Shown: positions 43,584 to 53,100 of the stretch, one piece after another | Position numbering within the stretch: the stretch's first letter is position 1 | Layout: each line of letters opens with the position of its first letter | Source: Syntrophaceae bacterium UBA2251 | GTDB lineage: Bacteria > Desulfobacterota > Syntrophia > Syntrophales > UBA2251 | NCBI GenBank assembly: GCA_002347815.1 | Contig: DDXV01000045.1 | Span: 1-60,938 of the forward strand | Reading direction: 5' to 3' | Length of the DNA stretch: 60,938 nucleotides | Notes under the pieces: model-generated | The model's input: only the letters and a program-made list of their open reading frames with translations | Told to the model about the DNA's origin: nothing | Databases searched by the model: none | Translations under genes and position numbers: made by a program

Positions 43584-43740
43584 TTAATTAGGGACAGCGC
43601 CCAATTAATCTTGTTCTGTTTCTGCGTTCCACCCCGCCGGGTTATTTCATTGGGGACGGCGCGCAATTAATTTGTTCCTCATAATTTTCCCCATCATCCC
43701 GTCGTTACCGGGAAATAAATAGGCGCTGTCCCTATTTATT
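43584..43740. repeat. cluster of three AAATAGGGACAGCG-type palindromes between murC and murB
   Basis: Copies are at 43584-43608 (TTAATTAGGGACAGCGCCC then AATTAA), a degenerate one at 43650-43670 (TTGGGGACGGCGCGCAATTAA), and one at 43713-43740 in reverse orientation (AAATAAATAGG ... CCTATTTATT). The last provides the TAG stop of murC. The arrangement in a 175-base gap of an otherwise tight operon fits REP-like elements. Confidence 0.78.
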
Positions 43741-45135
43741 CCGGGCGAGGAAGGCCTCGCCGATCTTCAGCACATTGCCCGCCCCCAGGGTGAGGATCAC
43801 GTCGGACGGTTGCGCCGTCCTGATCAGATCCTCCACGATCGCCTTGAAATCGCCGATATACTGCACGTTCCGGTGGCCGGCACGGCGGATGCCGTCGGCC
43901 AGGGCGGCGGCGCTCACCCCCGGGATGGGCTCTTCGCTCGCCGCGTAGATGTCCGTGACGATGAGCCGGTCCGCGTTGGGGAAGGCCGTCAGGAACTCCT
44001 GAAAAAGGGCCTTCGTCCGCGTGTAGCGGTGGGGCTGGAAGACCACAATCAGGCGGTCGGGCCAGACCTGCCGGGCCGCCGCCAGGGTCTCGCGGATTTC
44101 CGTGGGGTGGTGGCCGTAATCATCCACGACGGTGACGTCGTTGACCCGGCCTTTCACCTCCAGGCGCCGCTGCACGCCCGTGAAGGTCTTGAGCCCGGCC
44201 CGCACGGCGCTGAAGGAGACCTCCAGCTCGCGGGCGGCGGCGATTGCGGCCAGGGCGTTGTAGACGTTGAACAGCCCCGGGGCGTTGAGGGTTACCGAGC
44301 CCTGGAGGTCGTTCCGCCAGTACACGGCGAACTTGGCCGTCCGGCCGGAGAAGTGGATCTTTTCCGCCCGCCAGTCCGCCTGACGGTGCAGGCCGTAGGT
44401 GATGACCCGCCGCTTGATCCGGGGGAGGATCGCCCGGACGTTCTCGTCGTCCAGGCAGACGATCGTCGCCCCGTAAAAGGGGACGATGTTGGCGAACTGG
44501 AGAAACGCGTCCTTGATCTCGGCGAGGTCGCGGTAGTGGTCGAGGTGCTCCCGGTCGATATTCGTGATGACGGCGAGCGACGGGGAGAGCTTGAGGAACG
44601 AGCCGTCGCTCTCGTCGGCCTCGGCGACGATGACCTCGCCATCGCCCAGGCGGGCGTTGCTCCCGATGGAGGCGAGCTTGCCGCCGATGACCATCGTCGG
44701 GTCCAGGCCGCCCCGGGCCAGGATGGTCGCGATCATCGAGGTGGTCGAGGTCTTGCCGTGGCTCCCGGAGACGGCGACGGAAAACTTCATCTTGAGGAGT
44801 TCCGCCAGCATTTCGGCCCGCGGGATGACGGGGATGCCCCGCCGGTGGGTCTCCAGGACCTCGGGATTGTCCGGCCGCACGGCCGTGGAGGTGACGACGA
44901 CATCCGCCGCCCCGACGTGGGCGGCGCCGTGGCCCTGGTGGATGGTCGCGCCCAGGTCGACCAGGCGCTCCGTGATGTCCGTCCGGTTCTGGTCGGAGCC
45001 GGTGACGGTGTAGCCGAGGTTCAAGAGGACCTCGGCGATCCCGCTCATGCCGATCCCGCCGATGCCGACGAAGTGGATCTGCCGGACCTTGCGGCGCATC
45101 ATATCGGTTTTTTTGCTGTTCTTCTGTTTTCGCAT
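43732..45135 (-). CDS. murC: UDP-N-acetylmuramate-L-alanine ligase MurC
   Basis: About 467 residues. It adds L-Ala to UDP-MurNAc in the cytoplasm. Visible are IHFVGIGGIGMSGIAEVLL (UDP-binding), the P-loop SGSHGKTSTTSMIA, and VDDYGHHPTEIRETL. The frame opens at a TTG at 45171; I choose the ATG at 45135, preceded by GGGACG, and an ATG at 45102 would remove a basic leader. The protein ends ARNK followed by a TAG inside a palindromic repeat. A 160-base gap separates it from murG. Confidence 0.96.
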   Translation of the reverse strand: MRKQKNSKKTDMMRRKVRQIHFVGIGGIGMSGIAEVLLNLGYTVTGSDQNRTDITERLVDLGATIHQGHGAAHVGAADVVVTSTAVRPDNPEVLETHRRGIPVIPRAEMLAELLKMKFSVAVSGSHGKTSTTSMIATILARGGLDPTMVIGGKLASIGSNARLGDGEVIVAEADESDGSFLKLSPSLAVITNIDREHLDHYRDLAEIKDAFLQFANIVPFYGATIVCLDDENVRAILPRIKRRVITYGLHRQADWRAEKIHFSGRTAKFAVYWRNDLQGSVTLNAPGLFNVYNALAAIAAARELEVSFSAVRAGLKTFTGVQRRLEVKGRVNDVTVVDDYGHHPTEIRETLAAARQVWPDRLIVVFQPHRYTRTKALFQEFLTAFPNADRLIVTDIYAASEEPIPGVSAAALADGIRRAGHRNVQYIGDFKAIVEDLIRTAQPSDVILTLGAGNVLKIGEAFLARNK

Positions 45136-45298
45136 CGAAACGTCCCATGTTCGCCCGGGGATCGGGCGCAAACCAATACACTTTATATTGTATATGGCCG
45201 GACTCTATATACCATATCTGGTGTCATATCCACCGAAAAGTGGCCTTCCGCCGGCGCAAAATCGGGGCTGTTCCCTCATCCTCTTTCCCCCGCTCCAC

Positions 45299-46441
45299 TC
45301 ATTTTTGCAGGAGCGCCAGACACGCATCGACGATGTCCCGGGCCGCGCGGGTGTTCCCCAGGGCCGCCGACCGGGCCGCCATCCGGCGGAGCGCCGCCGG
45401 ATCGTTGACGTAGCGGCGGACCGCCGCCGCGAGCCGCGCGGCCGTCAGGTCGCGCTCCGGGATCAGTTCCGCCGCGCCCGACCGGGCGAGGACCTCGGCG
45501 TTGCGCGTCTGATGGTCGGCGATGGCGTAGGGGAAGGGGATCAGGATCGCCGCCTTTCCCATCGCCGTGATCTCCGCGATGGACGTGGCCCCCGCGCGGC
45601 AGACGATCAGGTCCGCCGCCGCCGCAACCGCGGCCATGTCCATGATGAAGGGCCGGATGTCGGCCTCCCGTCCGGCGTCCCGATAGGCCTGCCGCACGGC
45701 CTCGAGATCCGCCGGTCCCGTCTGGTGGATGATGTTCAGGTCCGCCAGATCCCGCCAGGCCGAAACGGCCTCCATGACCGTCCGGTTGATCGCGTGCGCC
45801 CCCTGGCTTCCGCCGAAGATGAGGAGCGTGAAGGGGCGTACCGGCGTGGTGTCCTCCGCGCCCTCGTCGTGCCGGGTCCCGGCCGCCGCCCCTCCCTTGT
45901 CCCGCACGGCCTCTCCGGCCGCGGCGAAGGCCGCCCGGACGGGGTTGCCCGTCACCCGGATTTTTGCCGGCGGGAACTCGCCCCGCTCGTCGGCGAAGGT
46001 GAGGAAGATCCGGTCCGCAAAACGGGCGAGGATCCGGTTCGTCGCGCCGGGGATGGCGTTCTGCTCGGCGATCGCCGTGGGGAGACCCATCCAGTGCGCC
46101 ATGAGGACGGCCGGGCCGGAGGCGTAGCCGCCCACGCCGACGACGATGTCCGGGCCGAATTGCCGGAGGATCCGCCGCGACTGGGCGAGGCTCCGCGGGA
46201 TCTTCGCCAGGGCGCCGAATTTCTGAGCGAGGCCGCGTCCCTTGACGCCCTCGACGTCCAGGGTTTCGAGCGTGTAGCCCATCTGGGAAAGAACGCGCTT
46301 CTCCAAGCCGCGCTCCGTGCCGACGAAGAGCACCCGGTTCGCGGGGTCGCGGCCCAGGAATTCCTCGGCGATGGCGATGCCGGGGAACAGGTGGCCGCCC
46401 GTCCCGCCCCCCGCAACGATCATCTTCCTCCCGCCGCCCAT
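45299..46441 (-). CDS. murG: UDP-GlcNAc:lipid I N-acetylglucosaminyltransferase MurG
   Basis: A 380-residue GT28 enzyme forming lipid II at the inner face of the membrane. It begins with IVAGGGTGGHLFPGIAIAEEF, then GVGGYASGPAVLMAH, LLIFGGSQGAHAIN and the C-terminal IPFPYAIADHQTRNAEVL. A charged, Gly/Ala-rich stretch of about 25 residues before TLLIFGGSQ looks longer than usual. It starts one base after the ftsW stop region (46443), so the genes are coupled. Confidence 0.96.
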   Translation of the reverse strand: MGGGRKMIVAGGGTGGHLFPGIAIAEEFLGRDPANRVLFVGTERGLEKRVLSQMGYTLETLDVEGVKGRGLAQKFGALAKIPRSLAQSRRILRQFGPDIVVGVGGYASGPAVLMAHWMGLPTAIAEQNAIPGATNRILARFADRIFLTFADERGEFPPAKIRVTGNPVRAAFAAAGEAVRDKGGAAAGTRHDEGAEDTTPVRPFTLLIFGGSQGAHAINRTVMEAVSAWRDLADLNIIHQTGPADLEAVRQAYRDAGREADIRPFIMDMAAVAAAADLIVCRAGATSIAEITAMGKAAILIPFPYAIADHQTRNAEVLARSGAAELIPERDLTAARLAAAVRRYVNDPAALRRMAARSAALGNTRAARDIVDACLALLQK

Positions 46442-46442
46442 G

Positions 46443-47549
46443 TCAGGACTCCTGCGCCGAGATGTTGAGCAGAATGCCCACCGCCGCCAGGCTCATCAGG
46501 AGCGCCGAGCCGCCGTAGCTCAGGAACGGGAGGGCCAGCCCCTTGAGCGGGATGAGCCCCATCACCCCCGCGATGTTGATGAAGGCCTCCAGGGCGAGCG
46601 TCATCGTGAGGCCGGCGGCGAGCAGGGTCCCGAAGAGGTCCGGGGCCTTGAAGGCGATGAAGAACCCCCGGATGATCAGGACGCCGAACAGCAGGATCAC
46701 GATGGCCACGCCGATGAAGCCGTTCTCCTCGGCGATCACGGACAGGATGAAGTCCGTGTGCGGCTCCGGCAGATAGAAGAGCTTCTGCATCCCGTCGCCC
46801 AGGCCGACGCCGAAGGTTCCCCCCGATCCGAAGGACAGGAGCGACTGGATGATCTGGAAGCCGGAGTTGCGCGGGTCCTTCCAGGGGTCGAGAAAGGTCA
46901 TCAGACGGGCCATCCGGTAGCTCTTGTGGATGACGAGGTACAGGGCCACGGGCATGACGGCCGCGGCCATCCCGCCGAGATAGACGAGCCGCGTCCCCGC
47001 CAGGTAGAGCATCAGCAGCAGGATCGCCATGAGGATCGCCGCCGAACCGAAATCGGGCTGGAGCATCACGAGACCGACGACGAAGAGCGTCACGGCAAGC
47101 GGGATGGCGATGCCGCGGCTGAACTGCTTGATCTGGGCGATCTTGCGCGTCAGGAAATGGGCGAGGAAGAGGACCAGCGCGACCTTGACGAGCTCCGTGA
47201 CCTGGAAGGTGATGATCCCCAGGTTCAGCCAGCGGGTGGCCCCGCCGGCCCTGACCCCCACGTGGGGGATCAGGATGAGCCCCAGGAGGAGCGCCGCCGC
47301 GGCGAGACCCGGATAGGCCGCGTAGCGGAGCTTCTGATAGGGGACCTTCGTGAGAAAGACCATGGCCGTCAGGCCGAGCAGGACGAAGAAGATCTGCTTC
47401 TTCAGGAAATACTGGGCATCGTGGTACCGCTCCATCGCCAGGATGGAGCTCGAACTGTAGATCATGACCGTGCCCACCGTCACGAGCAGGAGCGTGCTGA
47501 CGAGCAGGAGGACATCCGGACGTTGGTCGGTTTCGGTCAGCTTGAACAT
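46443..47549 (-). CDS. ftsW: SEDS glycosyltransferase FtsW
   Basis: A 368-residue polytopic SEDS protein with about ten hydrophobic segments; it polymerises septal glycan with FtsI. Recognisable blocks are VTVGTVMIYSSSSILAM, TEVLVKVAL-like VTELVKVALVLFLAHFL, LLGDGMQ-like GVGLGDGMQKLFYLPEPHTDFI and LPFLSYGGSALL. Position between murD and murG and the PEPHTDFI motif distinguish it from RodA in context. A larger frame across this region (46420-48390) is a shadow. Confidence 0.95.
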   Translation of the reverse strand: MFKLTETDQRPDVLLLVSTLLLVTVGTVMIYSSSSILAMERYHDAQYFLKKQIFFVLLGLTAMVFLTKVPYQKLRYAAYPGLAAAALLLGLILIPHVGVRAGGATRWLNLGIITFQVTELVKVALVLFLAHFLTRKIAQIKQFSRGIAIPLAVTLFVVGLVMLQPDFGSAAILMAILLLMLYLAGTRLVYLGGMAAAVMPVALYLVIHKSYRMARLMTFLDPWKDPRNSGFQIIQSLLSFGSGGTFGVGLGDGMQKLFYLPEPHTDFILSVIAEENGFIGVAIVILLFGVLIIRGFFIAFKAPDLFGTLLAAGLTMTLALEAFINIAGVMGLIPLKGLALPFLSYGGSALLMSLAAVGILLNISAQES

Positions 47550-47552
47550 CTT

Positions 47553-48899
47553 CTACAGCCCCTTGACCCAGTGTTGGAACATGTCCCCCCGCTCCCGGTA
47601 GTCGGCGAACTCGTCGAAGCTCGCGCAGCCGGGGGAGAGCAGGACGACGTCGCCCGCCGCCGCCGCCTCGCGGGCGGCTTCCAGGCCCGCCTTCAGGGTG
47701 GCGGTGCGCCGGGTGGCGACGACCTCGCCGATGAGACCGCCGATGCGCTCCCGGGCCTCGCCGAAGAGGATCAACGTCTTCACGCGCTCGCGGATGATCG
47801 GAACCAGGGTGGCGAAATCCCCCTCCTTGTCGCGACCGCCCAGGAGCAGCACGACCGGGCGGGAGAAGGTCTCGAGCGCCCGCGCGACCGCGCCCACGTT
47901 CGTGCCCTTCGAATCGTCGTAGAAGGCGACGCCGCTCTTCTCCCCGGCGAACTGGATCCGGTGGGCGATCCCCGTGAAGGCGGCGATGCCCCGGCGGATC
48001 GCCTCGGGCGGGCATCCCGCGCGGCGGCAGGCGAGGATCGCGGCCATGACGTTCTCGACGTTGTGGAGGCCGGGCAGGCGGATCAGGTTGCGCGCGTAGA
48101 TCTCGATTGCGCCGTCGGGGGCGGCGTAGACGAGGTTGCCCCCGTCCAGGGAAATCCCGGGGCGACAGGGTCCGGAGGTCCGGAAGTATTCGACCTGGGC
48201 CCGCAGGCGGCCGGCGAGCGCCGGCGTGCCGGGATCGTCCGCATTCAGGATCGCGAGATCTCCCGGTTCCTGACGGGCGAAGAGGCGCTCCTTGGCCTCC
48301 CGGTAGGCGGAGAAACTGCCGTGGTAGTCCACGTGGTCGCAGGTCACGTTGAGCAGGATCCCGATGGCGGGGCGGAAGGTCTCCGTCCACTGGAGCTGGA
48401 AGCTGCTCACCTCGACGACCGCCGTCTCCTCCTCCTGGGGGCCGTCGGCGAAGCCGATGAGCGGGCGCCCGATGTTGCCGCCGACGAAGACGGTCTTTCC
48501 GGACGCCTTGAGGAGGTCGCCCACGAGCGTCGTCACGGTCGTCTTGCCGTTCGTGCCCGTGATGGCGATCATCGGTCGCCTGAGGTGGCGGGCGGCGAGC
48601 TCGAGTTCGCTCAGGATCGGGATGCCGCGCGTGCCGGCCTCGACGAGCAGGGGATTCGCCGGGGCCACGCCGGGCGAGGGGACGACCAGGTCGACGCCGT
48701 CCAGGGCGGCCGGGACGTAGGGGCGGACCTCCGGCGCCAGGCCGGCGCCGGTCACCGCCGCGAGGGCGTCGCCCCAGGCGGCCGCGGGCTTCTCGTCCGT
48801 GAGCGCGAGGACCGCCCCGCGCCGCCCGGAAAACGTCGCGGCCGCAACGCCCGTCTTGCCCATTCCGATGATCAGGATCCGTTTGCCTTCGAGTTCCAT
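47553..48899 (-). CDS. murD: UDP-N-acetylmuramoylalanine-D-glutamate ligase MurD
   Basis: About 448 residues from the ATG at 48899; the frame continues to 50063 but that extension is a shadow of mraY. Motifs are ILIIGMGKTGVAAA, PMIAITGTNGKTTVTTLVG (P-loop), NVTCDHVDYHGSFSAY, and FYDDSKGTNVGA. It adds D-Glu to UDP-MurNAc-L-Ala. It begins five bases after mraY ends and is followed at once by ftsW. Confidence 0.96.
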   Translation of the reverse strand: MELEGKRILIIGMGKTGVAAATFSGRRGAVLALTDEKPAAAWGDALAAVTGAGLAPEVRPYVPAALDGVDLVVPSPGVAPANPLLVEAGTRGIPILSELELAARHLRRPMIAITGTNGKTTVTTLVGDLLKASGKTVFVGGNIGRPLIGFADGPQEEETAVVEVSSFQLQWTETFRPAIGILLNVTCDHVDYHGSFSAYREAKERLFARQEPGDLAILNADDPGTPALAGRLRAQVEYFRTSGPCRPGISLDGGNLVYAAPDGAIEIYARNLIRLPGLHNVENVMAAILACRRAGCPPEAIRRGIAAFTGIAHRIQFAGEKSGVAFYDDSKGTNVGAVARALETFSRPVVLLLGGRDKEGDFATLVPIIRERVKTLILFGEARERIGGLIGEVVATRRTATLKAGLEAAREAAAAGDVVLLSPGCASFDEFADYRERGDMFQHWVKGL

Positions 48900-48904
48900 C
48901 GCCC

Positions 48905-49984
48905 CTACCTGATCTTCAGCGTGCTCATGGCCAGCAGGGCCAGGAGGATCGAGATGATCCAGAACCGGACGATCACCTTCGGTTCCGGCCATCCCTTGAG
49001 TTCGAAATGGTGGTGAATCGGGGCCATGCGGAAGATCCGGCGCCCGTGTGAAATCTTGAACCAGCCGACCTGGAAGATGACGGAGAAGGTCTCCAGGACG
49101 AAGATCCCGCCGACGATCGCGAGCAGGATCTCCTGCTTCGTCACGATGGCGACCGTTCCCAGCGCGCCGCCCAGCGACAGCGAGCCCACGTCGCCCATGA
49201 AGACCTGCGCGGGGTAGGCGTTGTACCACAGAAAGCCGATGCCCGCCCCCACGACGGCCCCGCAGAAGACGGCGAGCTCTCCGGTCCCCGCGACGTACGG
49301 GAGCTGGAGGTAGCCCGAGATCTTGATGTTGCCGGCGAAGTACGCGAACAGCAGATAGGTGATGAAGCAGGTGATGGCCGGGCCGATGGCGAGCCCGTCG
49401 AGGCCGTCGGTCAGATTCACGGCGTTGGCCGCCCCAACGATGATGAAGACGGACAGGAGGATGTAGCCCCAGCCCAGGTCGAGCAGGACGGTCTTGAAGA
49501 AGGGAATCGTGACCTGGGAGGAGAAGTCGGGCTTGACGTAGAGGATCGCGCCGACGAACAGGGCGATGGCGATTTCGCCGGCGAGACGGACCTTTCCCGG
49601 CACCCCCTTGCTGTTCGACCGCGTGAGCTTCCGGTAGTCGTCCAGGAAGCCGATCAGGCCGTACCCCAGAAAGACGAGCAGCACGAGCCAGATGTACTGG
49701 ACGGTCAGGTTGGCCCACAGGAGGGTCGAGATGACGACGGCGAAGATGATCAGGACGCCGCCCATCGTCGGCGTGCCCTGCTTGGCCAGATGGCTGTTCG
49801 GGCCGTCTTCCCGGATGGGCTGGCCGATCCGCATGGCCTGAAGCTTCTGGATGAGCCAGGGGCCGACGATGAAGCAGATGACGAGCGCCGTCACGGTGGC
49901 GTAGATCGTCCGGAACGTGATGTAGCGGAACACGTTGAAGAACGAGTAGTCGATGTGCAGCGGATACAGCAGGTGGAACAGCAC
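48905..49984 (-). CDS. mraY: phospho-MurNAc-pentapeptide transferase MraY
   Basis: A 359-residue integral membrane enzyme with about ten hydrophobic segments that forms lipid I on undecaprenyl phosphate. Diagnostic blocks are GTPTMGGVLI, IGFLDDYRKLTRS, NAVNLTDGLDGLAIG, VFMGDVGSLSLGG and APIHHHFELKGW. The start is a GTG at 49984. An unusual 195-base hairpin-rich gap separates it from the murE-murF fusion upstream. Confidence 0.97.
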   Translation of the reverse strand: MLFHLLYPLHIDYSFFNVFRYITFRTIYATVTALVICFIVGPWLIQKLQAMRIGQPIREDGPNSHLAKQGTPTMGGVLIIFAVVISTLLWANLTVQYIWLVLLVFLGYGLIGFLDDYRKLTRSNSKGVPGKVRLAGEIAIALFVGAILYVKPDFSSQVTIPFFKTVLLDLGWGYILLSVFIIVGAANAVNLTDGLDGLAIGPAITCFITYLLFAYFAGNIKISGYLQLPYVAGTGELAVFCGAVVGAGIGFLWYNAYPAQVFMGDVGSLSLGGALGTVAIVTKQEILLAIVGGIFVLETFSVIFQVGWFKISHGRRIFRMAPIHHHFELKGWPEPKVIVRFWIISILLALLAMSTLKIR

Positions 49985-49998
49985 CGGTTCTCTCCTTT

Positions 49999-50126
49999 GG
50001 GCAAAGGGTGAAAGGCTTAAGGGCGGGAATCCGCCCGCCGCCTTTCACCGTCGCCGTGTGCACTTTGCCCGTTTATGACGCGGGGAGCGACTCCCCGATC
50101 TCGTGCCGACGCCCCGTCGGACGGGG
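49999..50126 (-). other. three consecutive strong hairpins between murF and mraY
   Basis: The first is a nested stem: GGGCAAAG/CTTTGCCC (49999-50006/50063-50070), GGTGAAAGGC/GCCTTTCACC (50007-50016/50040-50049) and GGGCGG/CCGCCC (50021-50026/50031-50036). Two tight hairpins follow: CGGGGAG-CGA-CTCCCCG (50081-50097) and CCCCGT-CGG-ACGGGG (50112-50126). No coding sequence is supported here. It may attenuate, process or stabilise the dcw transcript. Confidence 0.6.
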
Positions 50127-50179
50127 GTTCATGGCCCTTCGTCGTCGATGTCCGCCGGTCCCATGGGGCCTGTCCCTCG

Positions 50180-53100
50180 TCATAGGGCTGCGCGGATCGC
50201 CTCCACGACCGCCTCGAGGCGCATCCGGCGCGATCCCTTGACCAATATCCAATCCCCCGCACGGAGGCGATCCTTCAGATCCGCGGCGACCTCCTCCGGC
50301 GACGTGAAGAAAACGATCCGTTCGCGGGCGAGGCCTGCCGCAACGGCCGCATCCGCCGTCGTCCGGGCGAACGCCCCCGTGAGGTGGACCTGCGCGACGC
50401 CCGTTTCGGCCAGGCGCACGCCGATTTCTGCATGCAGGTTTGCGGACTGTTCGCCCAGCTCCAGCATGTCGCCGAGGACCGCGACGCCCGCGCCGCTCCC
50501 CCGGAGGTCCGCCAGCGTCTGCAGGGCGGCGGCGACCGAGGCGGGATTCGCGTTGTAGGCGTCGTCGATCAGGTGCGCGCCGCCGGCCAGGGTGAAAATC
50601 CGCATGCGTCCGGCGACGGGGCGGAACCGGGCCAGGCCCGCCGCGATCGCGTCCGGGTCCGTCCCGGCCGCCCAGGCCAGGGCCGCGGCGGCCAGGGCGT
50701 TGGCGACGTTGTGGCGTCCGGGCGCGGCGAGGACCACCTCCCGCGCGGCGCCGCCCGCGTGCAGGGTGAAGCGCGTCCCGCCGCCCGCCGCCGGCGCCGG
50801 GGCGTCGGCGAAGACGTCGTGCGCGGGATCGAAGCCGAAGAGGACCGTCCGGCCCGGCCAGCGCCCCTTCAGGGCGCCGCAGGAGGGGTCATCCCCGTTC
50901 AGGACCGCGATCCCCCCGGGATCCATCCGGCCGAAGAGGTCGCCCTTCTCGCGGCGGATGGCGTCGAGCGATCCCAGCCCCTCGAGGTGGGCGGGGCCGA
51001 TGTTGGTGACGAGACCGACGGTGGGCGCGGCGATTTCGGTCAGGCGGGCGATCTCGCCCGGCCGGTTCGTTCCCAGTTCGAGGACGGCGATCTCGTCCGC
51101 CGCGTCGAGCCTGAGGAGGGTCAGGGGCAGCCCGATCAGGTTGTTGAAGTTCCCCTCGGTCGCCAGGACCCGCTTTTTCTGACTGAGGATGGCATGGGCC
51201 ATCTCCTTGGTCGTCGTCTTGCCTGAACTGCCGGTAATCGCGCAGACGGGCAGGGCGAAGCGCATCCGCCAGGCGTGCGCAATCCCGCCGAGGGCGGTCA
51301 GGGGATCGTCCACGGCGATGACGGCCCTCCCGCCGGGCGCGTCGGGGAGCCGGTCCCGCCGGGCGCGGGAGACGAGCAGCCCGCCGGCGCCCCGCGCGAG
51401 GGCCTCGCCGAGGCAGTCGTGGCCGTCGAAGCGCTCGCCCGCGAGCGCGACGAAGAGGGCGCCGGGCGCGAGCGTCCGGGTGTCGGTGGAGACGCCGTCG
51501 AGAATCGCCTCCACCGGGCCGGCGATCAGGTCGCCGCCGGTGGCGGCGAGGAGCGCCGCGACGTCGAGCCTCGGGTGGCCGCGTTCCGCGCCGCCGCCGG
51601 TCGGGGCCGCGGTGTGCGGAAGCTTCCGGGCGTCCAGGGCCGCGCGGGCGACGAGGCGGTCGTCGAAGAAGATCCGGCGCTCGCCGAGGATCTGGTAGTC
51701 CTCATGGCCCTTGCCGGCGATGAGGCAGATGTCCGTCTCCGCCGCGAGCGCGATGGCGGCGGCGATGGCCTGGGCGCGATCGGGAATCACCGTGTAGCCC
51801 TTGGGGGATGCCGCCCCCGGCGCCTCGGGACTCGGGGCGCCGGTCATGGGTTGGCGGTCCGGCTTCAGGGCCTCCGGGGGCAGCTTTGGGATGCCGCGGG
51901 CGGCGATGCCCGCTTCGATCTGGGCGATGATGGCCGCGGGGTCTTCGGAGCGCGGGTTGTCGGAGGTGACGACGGTCAGGTCGGAGAGGTCCGCCGCCGC
52001 CCGGCCCATGAGCGGCCGCTTGGCCCGGTCCCGGTCTCCGCCGCACCCGAAGACGGTGACGATCCGGCCCTGGCGATGGTCGTTCAGGGTCTCGAGGACG
52101 CGCCGAAGCGCATCGTCCGTGTGGGCGTAGTCGACAAACACTGTGGGCTCGCCGCCGCGGCTGACCCGCTCCAGACGACCCGGCACCTGGGCCAGGGCCG
52201 CGATCCCGGACGCGATCGCGTCTGTGGGAACGCCCAGACTCAGCGCCGCGGCCGCGGCCGCCAGGAGGTTCGCCAGGTTGAACCGTCCGATGAGGGGGGA
52301 GCGGACGGGGAATTCCCCCCGGTCGCACCGCAGTCGGGCGGCGATGCCCGCGAGGGTGAGCTCTGCATCCGCGGTCGTCACCGCCGCCCCCTCCGCGAGG
52401 CCGAACGTCAGGACGGGGAGGGCGACCTCGCCCGCGAGCCGGCGTCCCCAGGGGTCGTCGGCGTTGACGACGCAGGGGCAAGGCCGTCCCTTGCCGCCGG
52501 CGGGGAGGACCTCCGTAAAAAAACGCCGCTTGGCGGCGTAGTAGCGCTCCATCGTGCCGTGGTAGTCCAGGTGGTCCTGCGAGAGGTTGGTGAAGACGCC
52601 GATATCGAAGGCAACCTCGTCCACGCGTTTCAAGTCCACGGCGTGTGAGGAGACCTCGGCGACGACGTGGGTGACGCCCGCATCGGCCATCTGACGGAGA
52701 AGGCGCTGGAGCTCGTAGGATTCCGGGGTCGTGTTGGGGGCGGCGAACGTCTTCTCGCCGTAGCGGTAGTTGACCGTGCCCAGGACCCCCACGCGATGGC
52801 CGGCGGCCCTGAGGATCGCCTCGAGGAGGTAGGTGACGGTCGTCTTGCCGTTCGTGCCGGTGACGGCGACGAGGGTGAGGGCGGCAGAGGGGTCCCCGAA
52901 GAAATTTCGGGCCAGACGCCCGAGGGCGCGGCGGGCATCGGCGACCCGGATCGCCGTCACTTCGGGCGGGGGCGTCCACGGCGCTTCGTGAACCACGACC
53001 CGCGCACCCCGCCCGAGCGCATCGGCGATGTGGGCGTGTCCGTCGGTTTTGAGTCCCGGGACGGCGACGAAGAGCGACCCGGGTCCGCAGCTGCGGGAGT

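Noticed and set aside
40533..43670. 1045-codon open frame on + opposite ftsA, ftsQ and murB
   Set aside because: It is antisense to three unmistakable genes, rich in Arg/Pro/Asp with no family motif; long antisense frames are expected in GC-rich DNA.
46420..48390. 656-codon open frame on - across ftsW and part of murD
   Set aside because: Same-strand shadow in another frame, Arg/Pro/Gly-rich, while FtsW and MurD read well in their own frames.
48900..50063. N-terminal extension of the murD frame to 836 residues
   Set aside because: The added part is the out-of-frame shadow of mraY; MurD begins normally at 48899.
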